Shown: positions 29,734 to 39,389, counted from the first letter of the stretch. The stretch is DNA of 64,000 nucleotides from Candidatus Sphingomonas phytovorans (GCA_029202385.1 CP119314.1:3722501-3786500); one strand, 5' to 3'. Notes: generated by a model from the sequence alone, not told the origin. Made by a program: numbers and translations.

Positions 29734-29945
29734 TGCGGCGCCATGGCCTGCATCGCGAGCTGCGGGGATGCATAGGGTTCCTGCCGCGCGACGCTCCAGT
29801 AGCGGAGATCCTCCAGCGCGATCCGTTCGCCCGACAGCGCGCAGACGACATGGTCGCCCGTCGCGAGCACACGGAATCCGTTCGCCATGAAATGGAGGCG
29901 TGCGGGGCGATCGCTGTTCGACATCAACATCGTATTTCTGCTCAC
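29730..29945 (-). CDS. DUF2093 domain-containing protein
   Basis: 71 aa. [20 protein letters not shown] and [10 protein letters not shown] match the DUF2093 family of short alphaproteobacterial proteins. The GTG start overlaps the xseA stop (GTGA) and its own stop overlaps the M23 start (ATGA), so it is tightly coupled to both. No function is known. An internal ATG (MLMSNSD) is a possible alternative start. Confidence 0.85.
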   Translation of the reverse strand: MSRNTMLMSNSDRPARLHFMANGFRVLATGDHVVCALSGERIALEDLRYWSVARQEPYASPQLAMQAMAPQ

Positions 29946-31333
29946 AAGAGGCTCGGCTGTTCCGGACCCGGCTTGTCATATGCCTTGCCGCCCGCGCGCT
30001 CAACCCGCGCGTCGACAGGCCCGTCCCTGAAGTGGAGCGTGACGGCGCCGGCGGTGCGCGCCGCCGCGCTGGTCGTGACCACCGCGCCCGAAGGACGCGC
30101 CGACACCCGGACATAACCCCGTTCGAGCAGCCGGTCCGGGTTGAGCGACTCAGCCAGCCGCCAGGTCCGGTCGAGCCGGATCCGCGCATCGTCCAGCCGC
30201 CGCTCAAGTACTGACAGCCGGAGCGCCCCGGCCGAGCGGTCGAGCACGCCCCGCGCCAGGGTCACGCGCCGTTCCAGCCCGCGGTCCAGCCGCGCGCCGA
30301 GATCGTCGGCGCGCTGGCGCTGCGGCCCGAGCAGCGCATCGCGCTTCGGAATCACCCGGACCAGCGCGTCGAGCCGCTCGCGGCCGCGCTCGTGATAGCG
30401 CCGCACGCACCGTTCGGTCCGCTGCCCCATCGCGGCCAGGGTCAAGCGGAGGTCGGCGAGCACCGGCACCGCCATCTCCGCCGCGGCGGTCGGGGTCGGC
30501 GCGCGGAGGTCGGCGGCGAAATCGGCAAGCGTCGTATCGGTCTCATGCCCGACCGCCGAGATGATCGGGATCGAGCAGGCAGCGATGGCGCGCACCACGA
30601 CCTCCTCGTTGAATGCCCACAGATCCTCGATCGAGCCGCCGCCCCGCGCGACGATGACCAGGTCGGGCCGCGGCACCGGCCCGCCGGGCTGGATCGAGTC
30701 GAACCCGCGCAGCGCCGCGGCGACCTCGGCCGCGGCACCGTCGCCCTGCACCTTCACCGGCCAGACCAGGACACGCGTCGGGCAGCGGTCCTCGAGCCGG
30801 TGGAGGATGTCGCGGATCACCGCGCCGGTCGGCGAGGTGACCACCCCGATCACCCCCGGCAGATAGGGCAGCACCTTCTTGCGGGCATTGTCGAACAGCC
30901 CCTCGGCGGCGAGCCCGGCCTTGAGCTTCTCGAGCAGCGCCATCAGCGCGCCTTCGCCCGCCAGTTCCATCCGCTCGATCACGATCTGGTATTTCGACCG
31001 GCCGGGATAGGTGGTGACCTTGCCGGTCGCGATCACCTCGATCCCGTCCTGCGGCTGGAAAGGGATCAACGCGACCTGCCCCTTCCAGATCACCCCGTCG
31101 ATCACCGCGCTGTCATCCTTCAGGCTGAGATAGGCATGGCCCGAGGCGACGCGCTTGTAGCCCGAAATCTCGCCGCGCAGCCGGACATGGCCGAACTCGC
31201 CCTCGACGACACGCTTCAGCTTGAGTGCCAGTTCGCCCACGCCGAGCGGCGCGGCGTTGTCGCCCGGCATCTGCTCGGCTACGAGCCGCCCGGTCTTGTC
31301 GTCTTGAATACCGTCGTAAAAGGGGTCGGTCAT
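29942..31333 (-). CDS. xseA: Exodeoxyribonuclease VII large subunit
   Basis: 463 aa. The N-terminal OB-fold domain ([40 protein letters not shown]) precedes the catalytic domain with [39 protein letters not shown] and [20 protein letters not shown], followed by a long coiled coil. It degrades single-stranded DNA together with XseB, which is not in this window. The start at [13 protein letters not shown] is supported by AGGACATTC upstream. Its start codon shares two bases with the divergent purD start. Confidence 0.96.
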   Translation of the reverse strand: MTDPFYDGIQDDKTGRLVAEQMPGDNAAPLGVGELALKLKRVVEGEFGHVRLRGEISGYKRVASGHAYLSLKDDSAVIDGVIWKGQVALIPFQPQDGIEVIATGKVTTYPGRSKYQIVIERMELAGEGALMALLEKLKAGLAAEGLFDNARKKVLPYLPGVIGVVTSPTGAVIRDILHRLEDRCPTRVLVWPVKVQGDGAAAEVAAALRGFDSIQPGGPVPRPDLVIVARGGGSIEDLWAFNEEVVVRAIAACSIPIISAVGHETDTTLADFAADLRAPTPTAAAEMAVPVLADLRLTLAAMGQRTERCVRRYHERGRERLDALVRVIPKRDALLGPQRQRADDLGARLDRGLERRVTLARGVLDRSAGALRLSVLERRLDDARIRLDRTWRLAESLNPDRLLERGYVRVSARPSGAVVTTSAAARTAGAVTLHFRDGPVDARVERAGGKAYDKPGPEQPSLL

Positions 31334-32594
31334 GAATGTCCTGCTGATCGGCTCGGGTGGCCGTGAACATGCGCTCGCGTGGCGACTGGCGCAATCGCGG
31401 CGCCTCGGCAAGCTCTATGCGGCGCCCGGGAATCCGGGGATCGCGCAGCATGCCGAACTGGCCGAGCTCGACCCGGCGGACCACCGCGCGGTGATCGATT
31501 TCTGCCATCGCCATTCGATCGGACTGGTGGTGATCGGACCCGAAGCACCGCTGGTCGACGGCCTCGGCGACAATATCCGCGCGATGGGCATTCCGGTCTT
31601 CGGGCCGAACAAGGCCGCGGCACAGCTCGAAGGGTCGAAGGGTTTCACCAAGGATCTGTGCCGGCGCGCCAGCATCCCGACCGCTGGCTATGCGCGCGTC
31701 ACCTCGCGCGACGGCGGCCTCGCCGCGCTCGCCGATTTCGGCCTGCCCGTGGTGGTGAAGGCCGACGGCCTCGCCGCCGGCAAGGGCGTGACGGTCGCGA
31801 CGACGCGGGAGGAAGCGGAAGCTGCCGTCACCGATCTGTTCGCCGTCGCGGGCGCCGAGGCGGTGATCGAGGAATTCCTCGACGGCGAGGAAGCAAGCCT
31901 GTTCGTGCTGACTGACGGCGAGGCGATCCTCCCCTTCGGCTCAGCGCAGGACCACAAGCGCGTCGGCGAGGGCGATACCGGCCCCAATACCGGCGGCATG
32001 GGTGCCTATAGCCCGGCCCCGGTGCTGACGCCCGAACTGGAGCGACAGGCGATCGACGAGATCGTGCTGCCCACGGTCGCGGCGATGAAGGCGGCCGGCA
32101 TGCCCTTTTCGGGCGTGCTCTTCGCCGGACTGATGCTCACCGCCGATGGCCCCAAGCTGATCGAATATAATGCCCGGTTCGGCGATCCCGAATGCCAGGT
32201 GCTGATGACCCGGCTGGAGGACGATCTGCTCGACCTGATGCTCGACATCGCCGAGGGACGGCTGGCCGGGCGCGCGCCGCTCCGCTTCTCGCCCGATACC
32301 GCGCTGACCGTGGTGATGGCTGCGAAGGGCTATCCCGGGACGCCGGAGACGGGCGGCGCCATTGCGGGGATCGACGCTGCAGAGGCGCTCGGCGCCCGCG
32401 TCTTCCAGGCTGGCACGCGCCTCGATCACGGCCGGCTGGTTGCCTCGGGCGGCCGCGTGCTGGCGGTCACCGCGATCGGTTCAGATATCGCCGCGGCCCA
32501 GGCCGACGCCTATCGCGCGGTCGACGCAGTCGACTTCCCCACCGGCTTTTGCCGGCGGGACATCGGCTGGCGCGAGATCGCCCGGACCCGCTGA
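31332..32594 (+). CDS. purD: Phosphoribosylamine-glycine ligase (GARS)
   Basis: 420-aa ATP-grasp enzyme for step two of de novo purine synthesis. [20 protein letters not shown] is the N-terminal phosphoribosylamine site, [20 protein letters not shown] the ATP-binding loop, [17 protein letters not shown] and [15 protein letters not shown] the conserved GARS signatures. AAAAGGGGTCGGTC precedes the ATG. It is the third purine gene in the window but is 27 kb away from purE-purK. Confidence 0.97.
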   Translation: MNVLLIGSGGREHALAWRLAQSRRLGKLYAAPGNPGIAQHAELAELDPADHRAVIDFCHRHSIGLVVIGPEAPLVDGLGDNIRAMGIPVFGPNKAAAQLEGSKGFTKDLCRRASIPTAGYARVTSRDGGLAALADFGLPVVVKADGLAAGKGVTVATTREEAEAAVTDLFAVAGAEAVIEEFLDGEEASLFVLTDGEAILPFGSAQDHKRVGEGDTGPNTGGMGAYSPAPVLTPELERQAIDEIVLPTVAAMKAAGMPFSGVLFAGLMLTADGPKLIEYNARFGDPECQVLMTRLEDDLLDLMLDIAEGRLAGRAPLRFSPDTALTVVMAAKGYPGTPETGGAIAGIDAAEALGARVFQAGTRLDHGRLVASGGRVLAVTAIGSDIAAAQADAYRAVDAVDFPTGFCRRDIGWREIARTR

Positions 32595-32754
32595 TTCTCC
32601 GATGTCCTGCGACGGCCGGTCGCAACGCAGCGCCGACCCGCTATCCGCCAGCCTCATGGTGAGCGGTGCCGGCGACTGACGGTGCGATCGATGATCCGGT
32701 GGCGTTGCGGGCCCCTCCTGCGATAGAAGGGGACGACACCTTTCGGAGCTGACC

Positions 32755-33330
32755 ATGGAAACGACCGCCCCCCTGATCCTGATCGCGCTCGTCGCCATCG
32801 TCGTGGTTGTCGGCATCCTCTGGGGCATCAAGCTCAGGCGCCGGCGCGACACGACGGAGCGCATCGTCTCCTCGAATAGCGCCGCGGCTGAACCGGCCCT
32901 GCCCGGATCGGCGCCCCAATCGATCCCCGAATCGATCATCGCGCCTCCTGTCGCCCCCCCTGTCGCGCCGAGCCCTCCGCCGCTCGCCGACGAACCGATC
33001 GTGGCGGCGGCACCGCTCGACGCAAGCCCGGCCTCGATCGCCGCCGACGTGCCTGATGCTCCCTCCGCGCCGGAGCCAGCCGCTGCCGCACGGACCGACC
33101 TGACTCAGCTCAAGGGCCTTGGCCCCAAGCTGGTCGCCGCGCTGGCGGAACTCGGCATCACCCGGATCGACCAGATCGCGGCGCTGAGCCCCGATCAGGC
33201 CGCCGATCTCGATGCGCGGCTGGGCAATTTCCGCGGGCGGCTCGCCCGGGACCGGTGGATCGAGCAGGCCCGCCTGCTCGCCGCCGGCGATCGTGCCGCC
33301 TATGAGGCTGAATTCGGCAAGCTCGGCTGA
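32755..33330 (+). CDS. Membrane-anchored protein with C-terminal helix-hairpin-helix domain
   Basis: 191 aa. An N-terminal membrane helix (about residues 6-22, LILIALVAIVVVVGILWGI) is followed by basic residues, then a 70-residue Pro/Ala-rich linker and a C-terminal domain DLTQLKGLGPKLVAALAELG ... LDARLGNFRGRLARDRW. The latter is the helix-hairpin-helix-like domain that databases call 'predicted flap endonuclease-1-like 5' DNA nuclease'; it has no visible catalytic acids, so DNA or protein binding is more likely than nuclease activity. Located alone between purD and the CorC-type gene. Confidence 0.78.
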   Translation: METTAPLILIALVAIVVVVGILWGIKLRRRRDTTERIVSSNSAAAEPALPGSAPQSIPESIIAPPVAPPVAPSPPPLADEPIVAAAPLDASPASIAADVPDAPSAPEPAAAARTDLTQLKGLGPKLVAALAELGITRIDQIAALSPDQAADLDARLGNFRGRLARDRWIEQARLLAAGDRAAYEAEFGKLG

Positions 33331-33389
33331 GGCCCGGGTTGCGCAGGTCGCGACGAACGCCTCTTCCGTTCCCGTCCTGGGGGTTCTTC

Positions 33390-34703
33390 CTAGCGCTTTT
33401 TCCGCGCCTCGCTCACCAGCAGCTTGTCGATCCTCCGCCCGTCGAGATCGACCACCTCGAACTTCCAGCCCTGCTCGATGAAGCTCTCGCCTTCGCCGGG
33501 CAGATGGCGGAACACGGCCAGCGCAAGGCCTGCGACGGTCGCATAGTCGCGGTCTTCGGGCAGATCGATACCGAGCCGTTCGGCCAGCGCGTCGGCCGCC
33601 ATCTGGCCGGCGACCAGCAGCGATCCGTCGTCGCGCTCGACCACCGACGGCGCATCGTCCGGATCGGTATCCGACGCGAATTCGCCGGCGATCGCCGCCA
33701 GCAGGTCGGCGGGCGTCACGATCCCTTCGAAATGCCCATATTCGTCATGGATCAGCGCCATCGGCACCTCGGCCTGGCGCAGCGCGTCGAGCGCGTCCAT
33801 CGCATCGATCTGGTCGAGCACGACCGGCGCCTGGCGCATCAGCACGCGCAGATCGAGCGGCTCGCCCTTGAACAGGGCCACCGCGATATCGCGCGCCTGG
33901 ACGACGCCGATCACCGCATCGACCGATCCGTCGGCGACCGGCATGCGGCTGTGCGACGCGGCCATCAGGGCGGCGCGGATCCCGGCGTCGTCAAGCGTCG
34001 CGTCGATCCATTCGACATCGGTACGCGGCGTCATCACCTCCCGCACCGGCCGGTCGGCCAGCCGGACCACGCCCGAGATGATCGAGCGCTCATGCTCCTC
34101 GATCACGCCGGACTTGGATGCCTCGGCGACGATCAGGTGGAGTTCCTCCGCCGTCACATGATCCTCGGTCTCACGGGTCAGCCCCATCAGGCGGAACAGC
34201 GCGCCGCTCGACGAATCGAGCAGCCAGACGACCGGCGCCGTCGCCCAGGCGAGGGTGCTGAGCGGGCCAGCCATGAGCGCGGCGATCGGCTCCGGCGCAC
34301 GCAGGGCGATCTGCTTGGGCACCAGTTCGCCCACGACCAGCGAGGCATAGGTGGTGATCGCGATGACGATGCCGAAGCCGATCGTCTGCGCGGCGTCCCC
34401 GGACAGGCCGAGAAAGCCAAGCCGCGCGGCGACGGGGCCGCCCAGGCTCGCGCCCGAATAGGCACCGGCCAGGATGCCGATCAGCGTGATGCCGATCTGG
34501 GTGGTCGACAGGAACTTGCCCGGGTCTGACGCCAGCGCCAGCGCGGTACGGGCGCCGCGCTTCTTCGCCCGGGCCATTGCCTCGAGCCGCGGCTTGCGCG
34601 ACGAGACGATCGCGAGCTCCGCCATCGCGAAAACACCGTTCAGCACGATCAGCGCGAGGATGATCGCGACGTCGATCCAGGGGAAGGGGGGAAGCGGTGC
34701 CAT
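33390..34703 (-). CDS. HlyC/CorC-family membrane protein with CBS pair
   Basis: About 437 aa. The DUF21 membrane domain (residues 1-200; PWIDVAIILALIVLNGVFAM, GITLIGILAGAYSGASLGG, LVVGELVPKQIALRAPEP) is followed by two CBS domains (VMTPRTDVEWIDATLDD, MALIHDEYGHFEGIVTPADL) and a C-terminal CorC/HlyC transporter-associated domain (GWKFEVVDLDGRRIDKLLV). Members are linked to magnesium/cobalt efflux or ion homeostasis. ATG at 34703 (MAPLPPF) and 34712 (MRAMAPL) are both possible; neither has a clear ribosome site. Confidence 0.9.
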   Translation of the reverse strand: MAPLPPFPWIDVAIILALIVLNGVFAMAELAIVSSRKPRLEAMARAKKRGARTALALASDPGKFLSTTQIGITLIGILAGAYSGASLGGPVAARLGFLGLSGDAAQTIGFGIVIAITTYASLVVGELVPKQIALRAPEPIAALMAGPLSTLAWATAPVVWLLDSSSGALFRLMGLTRETEDHVTAEELHLIVAEASKSGVIEEHERSIISGVVRLADRPVREVMTPRTDVEWIDATLDDAGIRAALMAASHSRMPVADGSVDAVIGVVQARDIAVALFKGEPLDLRVLMRQAPVVLDQIDAMDALDALRQAEVPMALIHDEYGHFEGIVTPADLLAAIAGEFASDTDPDDAPSVVERDDGSLLVAGQMAADALAERLGIDLPEDRDYATVAGLALAVFRHLPGEGESFIEQGWKFEVVDLDGRRIDKLLVSEARKKR

Positions 34704-34851
34704 GGCGCGCATCCAGTCTTTGGCCGGTTTCTCGCGCCGGCACAACCGCCCGAAGACGCGAAGTTCGAATCGATGGCGGAACAAGCCGAGGGCAAAGTGT
34801 GTTTGACCCCGGTCGGAGGTCGCCATTGCGCGTCCAAGGGGAGAAAAGAAT

Positions 34852-35529
34852 ATGAAGGCTTCGAATCGGGTCCTCGCCGTTGCCGCTCTCGCAGCGCTGG
34901 TGACGACGAGCGCCTGCACCACTGATCCGGTCACCGGCGAGCGCCGCCTTTCCAAGACAGCGATCGGCGGCATCGGCGGCGCGCTGGGCGGCTATCTGAT
35001 CGGCGACATCGTCGGCGGCCGCAACGACCGGACCGCGAAGATCCTCGGTGCCGGCATCGGCGGAATCGCCGGTGCTGGCATCGGCGCGTATATGGACAAG
35101 CAGGAGCATGACCTGCGCACGCGCACCGCGGGAACCGACGTGCAGGTCATCCGCCAGGGCGACGACCTGATCCTCAACATCCCGTCGGGAATCAACTTCG
35201 CCCATAACAGCGCGATGGTGGCGCCCCAGTTCCGGCGGACGCTCGACCAGGTCGGCCAGGTGCTCGGCCAGTATGACCGCACCTATGTCGACATCTACGG
35301 CCATACCGATTCGACCGGCAGCGAATCCTATAATCAGGACCTGTCCGAACGCCGGGCTGAATCGGTGGCCGACTATCTCACGACACGCGGCGTGCGATCA
35401 GCGCGAATCGGCATTCGCGGCTTTGGCGAAATGCAGCCGATCGCCTCGAACGAGACCGAGCAGGGCCGCGCCGCGAATCGCCGGGTCGAGATCAAGATCG
35501 TGCCGATCCCCGAAAGCGACCTGCGCTGA
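34852..35529 (+). CDS. OmpA-family lipoprotein with glycine-zipper segment
   Basis: 225 aa. Signal peptide ends in lipobox TTSAC, so it is a lipoprotein. A glycine-zipper stretch follows (AIGGIGGALGGYLIGDIVGG and ILGAGIGGIAGAGIGAYMDK), as in YiaD-type proteins. Residues about 110-220 are the OmpA peptidoglycan-binding domain: INFAHNSAMVAPQFRRTLDQ, IYGHTDSTGSESYNQDLSERR and the Arg-rich end GRAANRRVEIKI. It probably ties the outer membrane to peptidoglycan. AAGGGGAGAAAAGAAT precedes the ATG. Confidence 0.93.
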   Translation: MKASNRVLAVAALAALVTTSACTTDPVTGERRLSKTAIGGIGGALGGYLIGDIVGGRNDRTAKILGAGIGGIAGAGIGAYMDKQEHDLRTRTAGTDVQVIRQGDDLILNIPSGINFAHNSAMVAPQFRRTLDQVGQVLGQYDRTYVDIYGHTDSTGSESYNQDLSERRAESVADYLTTRGVRSARIGIRGFGEMQPIASNETEQGRAANRRVEIKIVPIPESDLR

Positions 35530-35536
35530 CCGGAAA

Positions 35537-35558
35537 GCCTCTCCCGCCGGGGAGAGGC
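35537..35558. terminator. Hairpin between OmpA-lipoprotein and tadA
   Basis: GCCTCTCC and GGAGAGGC form an 8-bp stem around CGCCGG just after the lipoprotein stop and just before the converging tadA stop. No T-run on either side. A weak terminator or small palindromic repeat. Confidence 0.4.
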
Positions 35559-35562
35559 CGGC

Positions 35563-36012
35563 TCAACGCCGCGCCGCGAAGAAATCCCTGAGCAGCGCGG
35601 CTGATTCGCCCTCCCCGATCCCGGGATATATTTCGGGGCGGTGATGCACGGTCGGCTGGGCGAAGAGCCGCGGACCATGCTCGACCGCGCCGCCCTTCGG
35701 GTCGCTGGCGCCGTAATAGAGCCGCGCGATCCGGGCATGGGCGATAGCACCTGCGCACATCGCGCAGGGCTCGAGCGTCACCCACAGGTCGCAGTCGGAC
35801 AGCCGCTCGCCGCCGATCGCCTCGGCGGCGGCGCGAATCGCCAGCATCTCGGCATGGGCGGTCGGATCGTGCAGGGCGCGCGGCGCGTTCGCCGCGACCG
35901 CCAGGATCCTGCCGTCGAGCACCACGGCCGCGCCGACGGGCACTTCGCCCTCGGCGGCTGCCTTGGCGGCGGCATCGAGCGCCGCACGCATCGGGACTGG
36001 AATGGGGAACAT
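35563..36012 (-). CDS. tadA: tRNA adenosine(34) deaminase
   Basis: 149 aa. Converts A34 to inosine in tRNA-Arg(ACG). The zinc-dependent deaminase site is DPTAHAEMLAIR (His ligand and catalytic Glu) and LEPCAMCAGAI (two Cys ligands). FAQPTVHHRPEIYPGI is the typical C-terminal loop region. The ATG at 36012 (MFPIPVPMRAALD) has AAGAGGGGGG upstream; earlier in-frame starts lack this. Confidence 0.92.
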   Translation of the reverse strand: MFPIPVPMRAALDAAAKAAAEGEVPVGAAVVLDGRILAVAANAPRALHDPTAHAEMLAIRAAAEAIGGERLSDCDLWVTLEPCAMCAGAIAHARIARLYYGASDPKGGAVEHGPRLFAQPTVHHRPEIYPGIGEGESAALLRDFFAARR

Positions 36013-36079
36013 CCCCCCTCTTGCCCCAGCATCGCCGCCCGGACCAGCCCGGGCGGCGGCGCAGGGCTGCGCCATGAAG

Positions 36080-36361
36080 TTATTGGGCGCTGTTGGCCGC
36101 GACGTCGCCGGGCTTGTTCATTTTCACCGTCGGCACGGTGATGGTCTTCTCCGTGGTGGTGACGGTAGGCACTTCGATCGTCTTGTTGGTGGTGCCGACG
36201 CTCACCGTCGCGAGATTCGCGTCGACCGACGGCGCGGCGCCGCCATTGACGCTGACGGTCGGCAATGAGCCGGGAGTTGTCTTGAGCGTCAACAGGCCGA
36301 GCGAGAGCAGGATGGCAACCACGACGGCGGCGATTCCGACCAGGGCTAGCAGTGCGCGCAT
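36080..36361 (-). CDS. Small membrane-anchored hypothetical protein, Thr/Val-rich
   Basis: 93 aa starting [20 protein letters not shown], one N-terminal membrane helix. The rest is a low-complexity Thr/Val/Pro stretch with a repeated pattern ([19 protein letters not shown]) and no Cys. ATG at 36361 is chosen over the one at 36367 because GGAG lies 7 bases upstream. I do not recognise a family. Confidence 0.65.
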   Translation of the reverse strand: MRALLALVGIAAVVVAILLSLGLLTLKTTPGSLPTVSVNGGAAPSVDANLATVSVGTTNKTIEVPTVTTTEKTITVPTVKMNKPGDVAANSAQ

Positions 36362-36447
36362 GGGCATTCTCCAATCGAGGTAATCGAATCGTTAGCGTAA
36401 TAACGCCGCGCCACCGCACTAGGTTGCATGGGGAAAGGCTGAATCGG

Positions 36448-36476
36448 TTGACGCCCTGTCCCGTTACGGCTATCCG
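36448..36476 (+). promoter_or_regulatory. Putative housekeeping promoter of rpmB
   Basis: TTGACG, 17 bases, then TATCCG. Spacing is ideal and the -35 is good; the -10 matches TATAAT at three to four positions. It would give a leader of about 50 bases before the rpmB ATG. Confidence 0.4.
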
Positions 36477-36531
36477 CGCCGCCTTTACGGGACCAGCCAG
36501 CACGGTCTGGCCGAAACTCAGGATACGACAC

Positions 36532-36831
36532 ATGTCGCGCATTTGCGAGCTGACCGGCAAGGGCCGGCTGGTGGGAAACAACGTCTCCCACGCCAACAAC
36601 AAGACCAAGCGTACCTTTCTGCCGAATCTGCAGAACGTCACGCTGATGTCGGAAGCCCTGGGCACCAGCGTCAAGCTGCGCGTCTCCACGCACGGCCTGC
36701 GTTCGGTCGAGCATGTCGGCGGCCTGGACAACTGGCTGGTGAAGACCTCGGACGACAAGCTGTCGCTCCGCGCACGCCGCCTGAAGCGCGACGTCCGCAA
36801 GAAGCTCGGCACCGTCGCGGTGGCCGCCTAA
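36532..36831 (+). CDS. rpmB: 50S ribosomal protein L28
   Basis: 99 aa, with the longer C-terminal extension usual in alphaproteobacteria. [20 protein letters not shown] and [13 protein letters not shown] are the L28 signature, with a basic C-terminal part ([16 protein letters not shown]). It stands alone, without rpmG (L33), and is followed by hairpins. Confidence 0.96.
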   Translation: MSRICELTGKGRLVGNNVSHANNKTKRTFLPNLQNVTLMSEALGTSVKLRVSTHGLRSVEHVGGLDNWLVKTSDDKLSLRARRLKRDVRKKLGTVAVAA

Positions 36832-36833
36832 CC

Positions 36834-36886
36834 TTTTCGATTACAATCGAAAAACGCCGGCCTGCTTCCCTCCGGGGAAGCGGGCC
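36834..36886 (+). terminator. Two hairpins after rpmB
   Basis: TTTTCGAT/ATCGAAAA (36834-36853, 8 bp, 4-base loop) starts 3 bases after the rpmB stop. A second stem GGCCTGCTTCCC/GGGAAGCGGGCC (36859-36886, 12 bp with one G-T pair, loop TCCG) follows, then TGTCGCGTTT. Together they make a plausible terminator for rpmB; the second may also stop the converging gene. Confidence 0.55.
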
Positions 36887-36906
36887 TGTCGCGTTTGCGC
36901 CTTCGC

Positions 36907-37896
36907 TCAGCGCGATTCGGGTTCAAGCCTGAACTTGAGCAGCAGGCTGCGCTGCAGGAACAGCTGATTGTCGTCCGACACGATCCAGACGATCGTCGCC
37001 TTGCCCTCGCGCGTCACCACCAATCCTTCGAAATTGTCGTGGATCAGCGGGCTCGCCAGCGTCGCGATCTCCCGCCCGCGGACCACCGCGCCCGGCCGAA
37101 TCGCCGCTTGATCGATCACCGTCAGCTTTGTCGAAAAGGTGAACGGCAGCGCGAATCGCCGGTTGAGGATCAGCAGCCTGCCATCGGGCAGCACGGCCAT
37201 GTCGCTCGGATCATAGCGATTCGGCGGCACATAGCTGAAGCGGAACCCGGTATCGGGTCGCAAGGTGGGATCGCCCGAAAAACGAATCGCCGCCCTGCCC
37301 TTGTGCCCCGGCCAGGGTTGCCGCTCCCCGATCACGATGAATCCGCCATCGGGCAGGCGCGCCATCGCTTCCGCCCCGGTATTCGCTGGCCAGCCGGCCA
37401 TGGCCCGCGGCGCGGCATGCGCCTCGCTTCGTCGAAGGTCCCGCGAAAATCGCCAGATTTCGTTCGCCCGCTCGAAGCCGACCCAGACCTGGCCGGTCTT
37501 CGGATCCACCGTCATCGATTCGCTGTCGCGGTCCTGCTTCGACCAGCCAGTGCCCGGCCCGGCGGGAAGCTCGGCGAAGCTGCGGTCGCTCAGCCGCCCG
37601 CGCGAATCCATCCGGAAGCGCACGATGCTGCCCCCGTCGCTCAACAGGGTGAAACGGTCGCCCGTGACGGCCATCGCAGAGAATCCACCAAAGGCCGGAT
37701 CAGGGCTGGTGAGTTCCACGCCACCGAGCCAGGTCAGTTGCCCGACCCGTTTCAGGCCGGGATTGGCGTCGTCCAGCCCGACCCGCCTCGCCTCGAACCG
37801 GGGGACTGGCCCGAGTAGCGGCAGCCTCTTCTCCCCCATCCATGGCGGTATCAGGAAGAGTAGTAGCAGGACTGACTGGAGGATGCGCATCCCCAT
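36907..37896 (-). CDS. Esterase-like activity of phytase family protein (PF13449)
   Basis: About 329 aa. The N-terminus (MGMRILQSVLLLLFLIPPW) is a signal or membrane segment. The body is a beta-propeller-type protein with FGGFSAMAVTGDRFTLLSDG, DRDSESMTVDPKTGQVWVGF, MARLPDGGFIVIGERQPWPG and YDPSDMAVLPDGRLLILNRR, typical of PF13449, a family named after an esterase-like domain near phytases but of unclear activity. Start at 37896 preferred (AGGG upstream); 37890 is also possible. Confidence 0.82.
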   Translation of the reverse strand: MGMRILQSVLLLLFLIPPWMGEKRLPLLGPVPRFEARRVGLDDANPGLKRVGQLTWLGGVELTSPDPAFGGFSAMAVTGDRFTLLSDGGSIVRFRMDSRGRLSDRSFAELPAGPGTGWSKQDRDSESMTVDPKTGQVWVGFERANEIWRFSRDLRRSEAHAAPRAMAGWPANTGAEAMARLPDGGFIVIGERQPWPGHKGRAAIRFSGDPTLRPDTGFRFSYVPPNRYDPSDMAVLPDGRLLILNRRFALPFTFSTKLTVIDQAAIRPGAVVRGREIATLASPLIHDNFEGLVVTREGKATIVWIVSDDNQLFLQRSLLLKFRLEPESR

Positions 37897-38031
37897 CGCC
37901 CTGATCGACCTGCACCGCTCGCGCAACCGGCATCCGCTTCATGAACATTGCCTAACGACTCCATTCAGGACGGGCTCAAGCCGGGGCCGACATAAGAGGC
38001 CCAACGACACGGCATCCAGAGGAGACACGCC

Positions 38032-38424
38032 ATGCTCAAGAAGCTTTCTCTCGCCGGTGCGGCGATCGCCATGACCGCCACCGTGCTGATCCCCGCGACG
38101 CCGGCCGCCGCGCAGCGCTACGAGCGCGAGTATCGCGGCGACGGTTATGATCGCGGGTACGACCGCGGTTATCGCGACGACCGTGGTTATGATGATCGCG
38201 GCTATGACGATCGCCGGGGCTATCGCGGCTATGACCGCAACCGTCGCAACCGTTGCAACAATGACGGCGGCACCGTGATCGGCGCGATCGCTGGCGGCCT
38301 GCTCGGCAACACGGTTGCCGGCCGCGGCGATCGCCTGCTGGGCACCGTGCTCGGCGCCGGTGCCGGCGCACTGGCTGGTCGCGCGATCGCCCGGTCGGAC
38401 GATCCGCGTTATTGCCGCCGCTAA
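38032..38424 (+). CDS. Exported glycine-zipper (17-kDa-antigen-like) protein with DRGY repeats
   Basis: 130 aa. Signal peptide MLKKLSLAGAAIAMTATVLIP ending near PAAAQ. A highly polar, Tyr/Arg/Asp repeat (GYDRGYRDDRGYDDRGYDD) follows, then a glycine-zipper 2TM domain (VIGAIAGGLLGNTVAGRG, LGTVLGAGAGALAGRAIARS). Two Cys remain, one before the zipper (NRCNND) and one near the end (PRYCRR). Such proteins are thought to insert in the envelope; function unknown. CAGAGGAGACACGCC precedes the ATG, an excellent ribosome site. Confidence 0.85.
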   Translation: MLKKLSLAGAAIAMTATVLIPATPAAAQRYEREYRGDGYDRGYDRGYRDDRGYDDRGYDDRRGYRGYDRNRRNRCNNDGGTVIGAIAGGLLGNTVAGRGDRLLGTVLGAGAGALAGRAIARSDDPRYCRR

Positions 38425-38453
38425 CGAAATCCCTCGCGTGGTGTAACGAGGGC

Positions 38454-38483
38454 GAGGGCCGGTGCCGCGAGGCGCCGGCCCTC
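38454..38483 (+). terminator. Strong hairpin after the glycine-zipper gene
   Basis: GAGGGCCGGTGCC and GGCGCCGGCCCTC form a 13-bp stem (one G-T pair) around GCGA, about 30 bases after the stop codon, followed by ATCCTTTCT. Confidence 0.65.
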
Positions 38484-38635
38484 ATCCTTTCTGGGGCTCT
38501 CCCCGGTCGGGGACAGGACATTCCAACGGCGCGTCGGCGGCAAAGCCGCCGTCGGTCGGGTGGGCAGGCCCACCCGCCGGCCGTACCGATTGCTGCGCTT
38601 CGCGCATCGGCGGCACGTGGTGCCGCCTGCAATCG

Positions 38636-39358
38636 TCAGTACATATGCTGCCCGCCATTGATCGACAGCGTCGATCCGGTCACGAACCCGCCCTCTTCCG
38701 AACACAGGAACGCGACGCCCCGTGCGATCTCATGCGCCTGGCCGAGGCGACCGACCGGGATCTTCGCCACGATCTTCTCCAGCACGTCGGCCGGCACCGC
38801 AGCGACCATGTCGGTGTCGATATAGCCGGGCGCGATCGCGTTGACCGTCACCCCGGCCCGCGCGCCTTCCTGCGCCAGCGCCTTGGTGAAGCCGTGGATG
38901 CCCGATTTGGCGGCGGCATAATTGACCTGGCCATATTGGCCCGCCTGTCCGTTGATCGACCCGATATTGACGATCCGCCCCCATTTGCGCTCCCGCATGC
39001 CGGGGAACACCGCCTTGGCCATGTTGAAGCAACCGCCGAGATTGGTGTCCATGACCTCCTTCCACATCTGGTAGGTCATCTTCAGGATCGTGCCGTCACG
39101 CGTGATGCCGGCATTATTGACCACCACATCGACCGGGCCGAGTTCGGCAGCGACCCTGGCGCAGCCTTCCTGGCAGGCATCATAGTCGCCCACGTCCCAT
39201 TTGTACGCGGCGATACCGGTACGCTCGGTGAACTCCCGGGCACGCTCGTCATTGCCGGCATAATTGGCGGCGACGGTCATTCCCAGATCCTTGAGCGCAA
39301 GACTGATCGCCTCACCGATTCCGCGGGTGCCGCCAGTGACGATCGCTACGCGTGCCAT
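38636..39358 (-). CDS. phbB: Acetoacetyl-CoA reductase (SDR family)
   Basis: 240 aa. RVAIVTGGTRGIGEAISLAL is the NAD(P) site. The catalytic Ser-Tyr-Lys lies in NIGSINGQAGQYGQVNYAAA and the following AKSG. The whole matches the NADPH-dependent acetoacetyl-CoA reductases of polyhydroxybutyrate synthesis (for example NAGITRDGTILKM, YIDTDMVAAVPADVL, GSTLSINGGQHMY). GGGAGAGAAGTAT precedes the ATG. phaA and phaC are not in the window, so PHB synthesis is inferred only from family. Confidence 0.9.
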   Translation of the reverse strand: MARVAIVTGGTRGIGEAISLALKDLGMTVAANYAGNDERAREFTERTGIAAYKWDVGDYDACQEGCARVAAELGPVDVVVNNAGITRDGTILKMTYQMWKEVMDTNLGGCFNMAKAVFPGMRERKWGRIVNIGSINGQAGQYGQVNYAAAKSGIHGFTKALAQEGARAGVTVNAIAPGYIDTDMVAAVPADVLEKIVAKIPVGRLGQAHEIARGVAFLCSEEGGFVTGSTLSINGGQHMY

Positions 39359-39389
39359 ATACTTCTCTCCCGTTAGCCGTTGGGCAAGG

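Noticed and set aside
35640..36141. A 166-codon plus-strand frame over tadA
   Set aside because: Antisense to tadA, whose HAE and PCxxC zinc motifs are intact.
38160..38230. A tandem DNA repeat (GAYCGCGGYTAT units) that could be read as a repeat locus
   Set aside because: It is in frame with the DRGY repeats of the glycine-zipper protein and is explained by the protein repeat.
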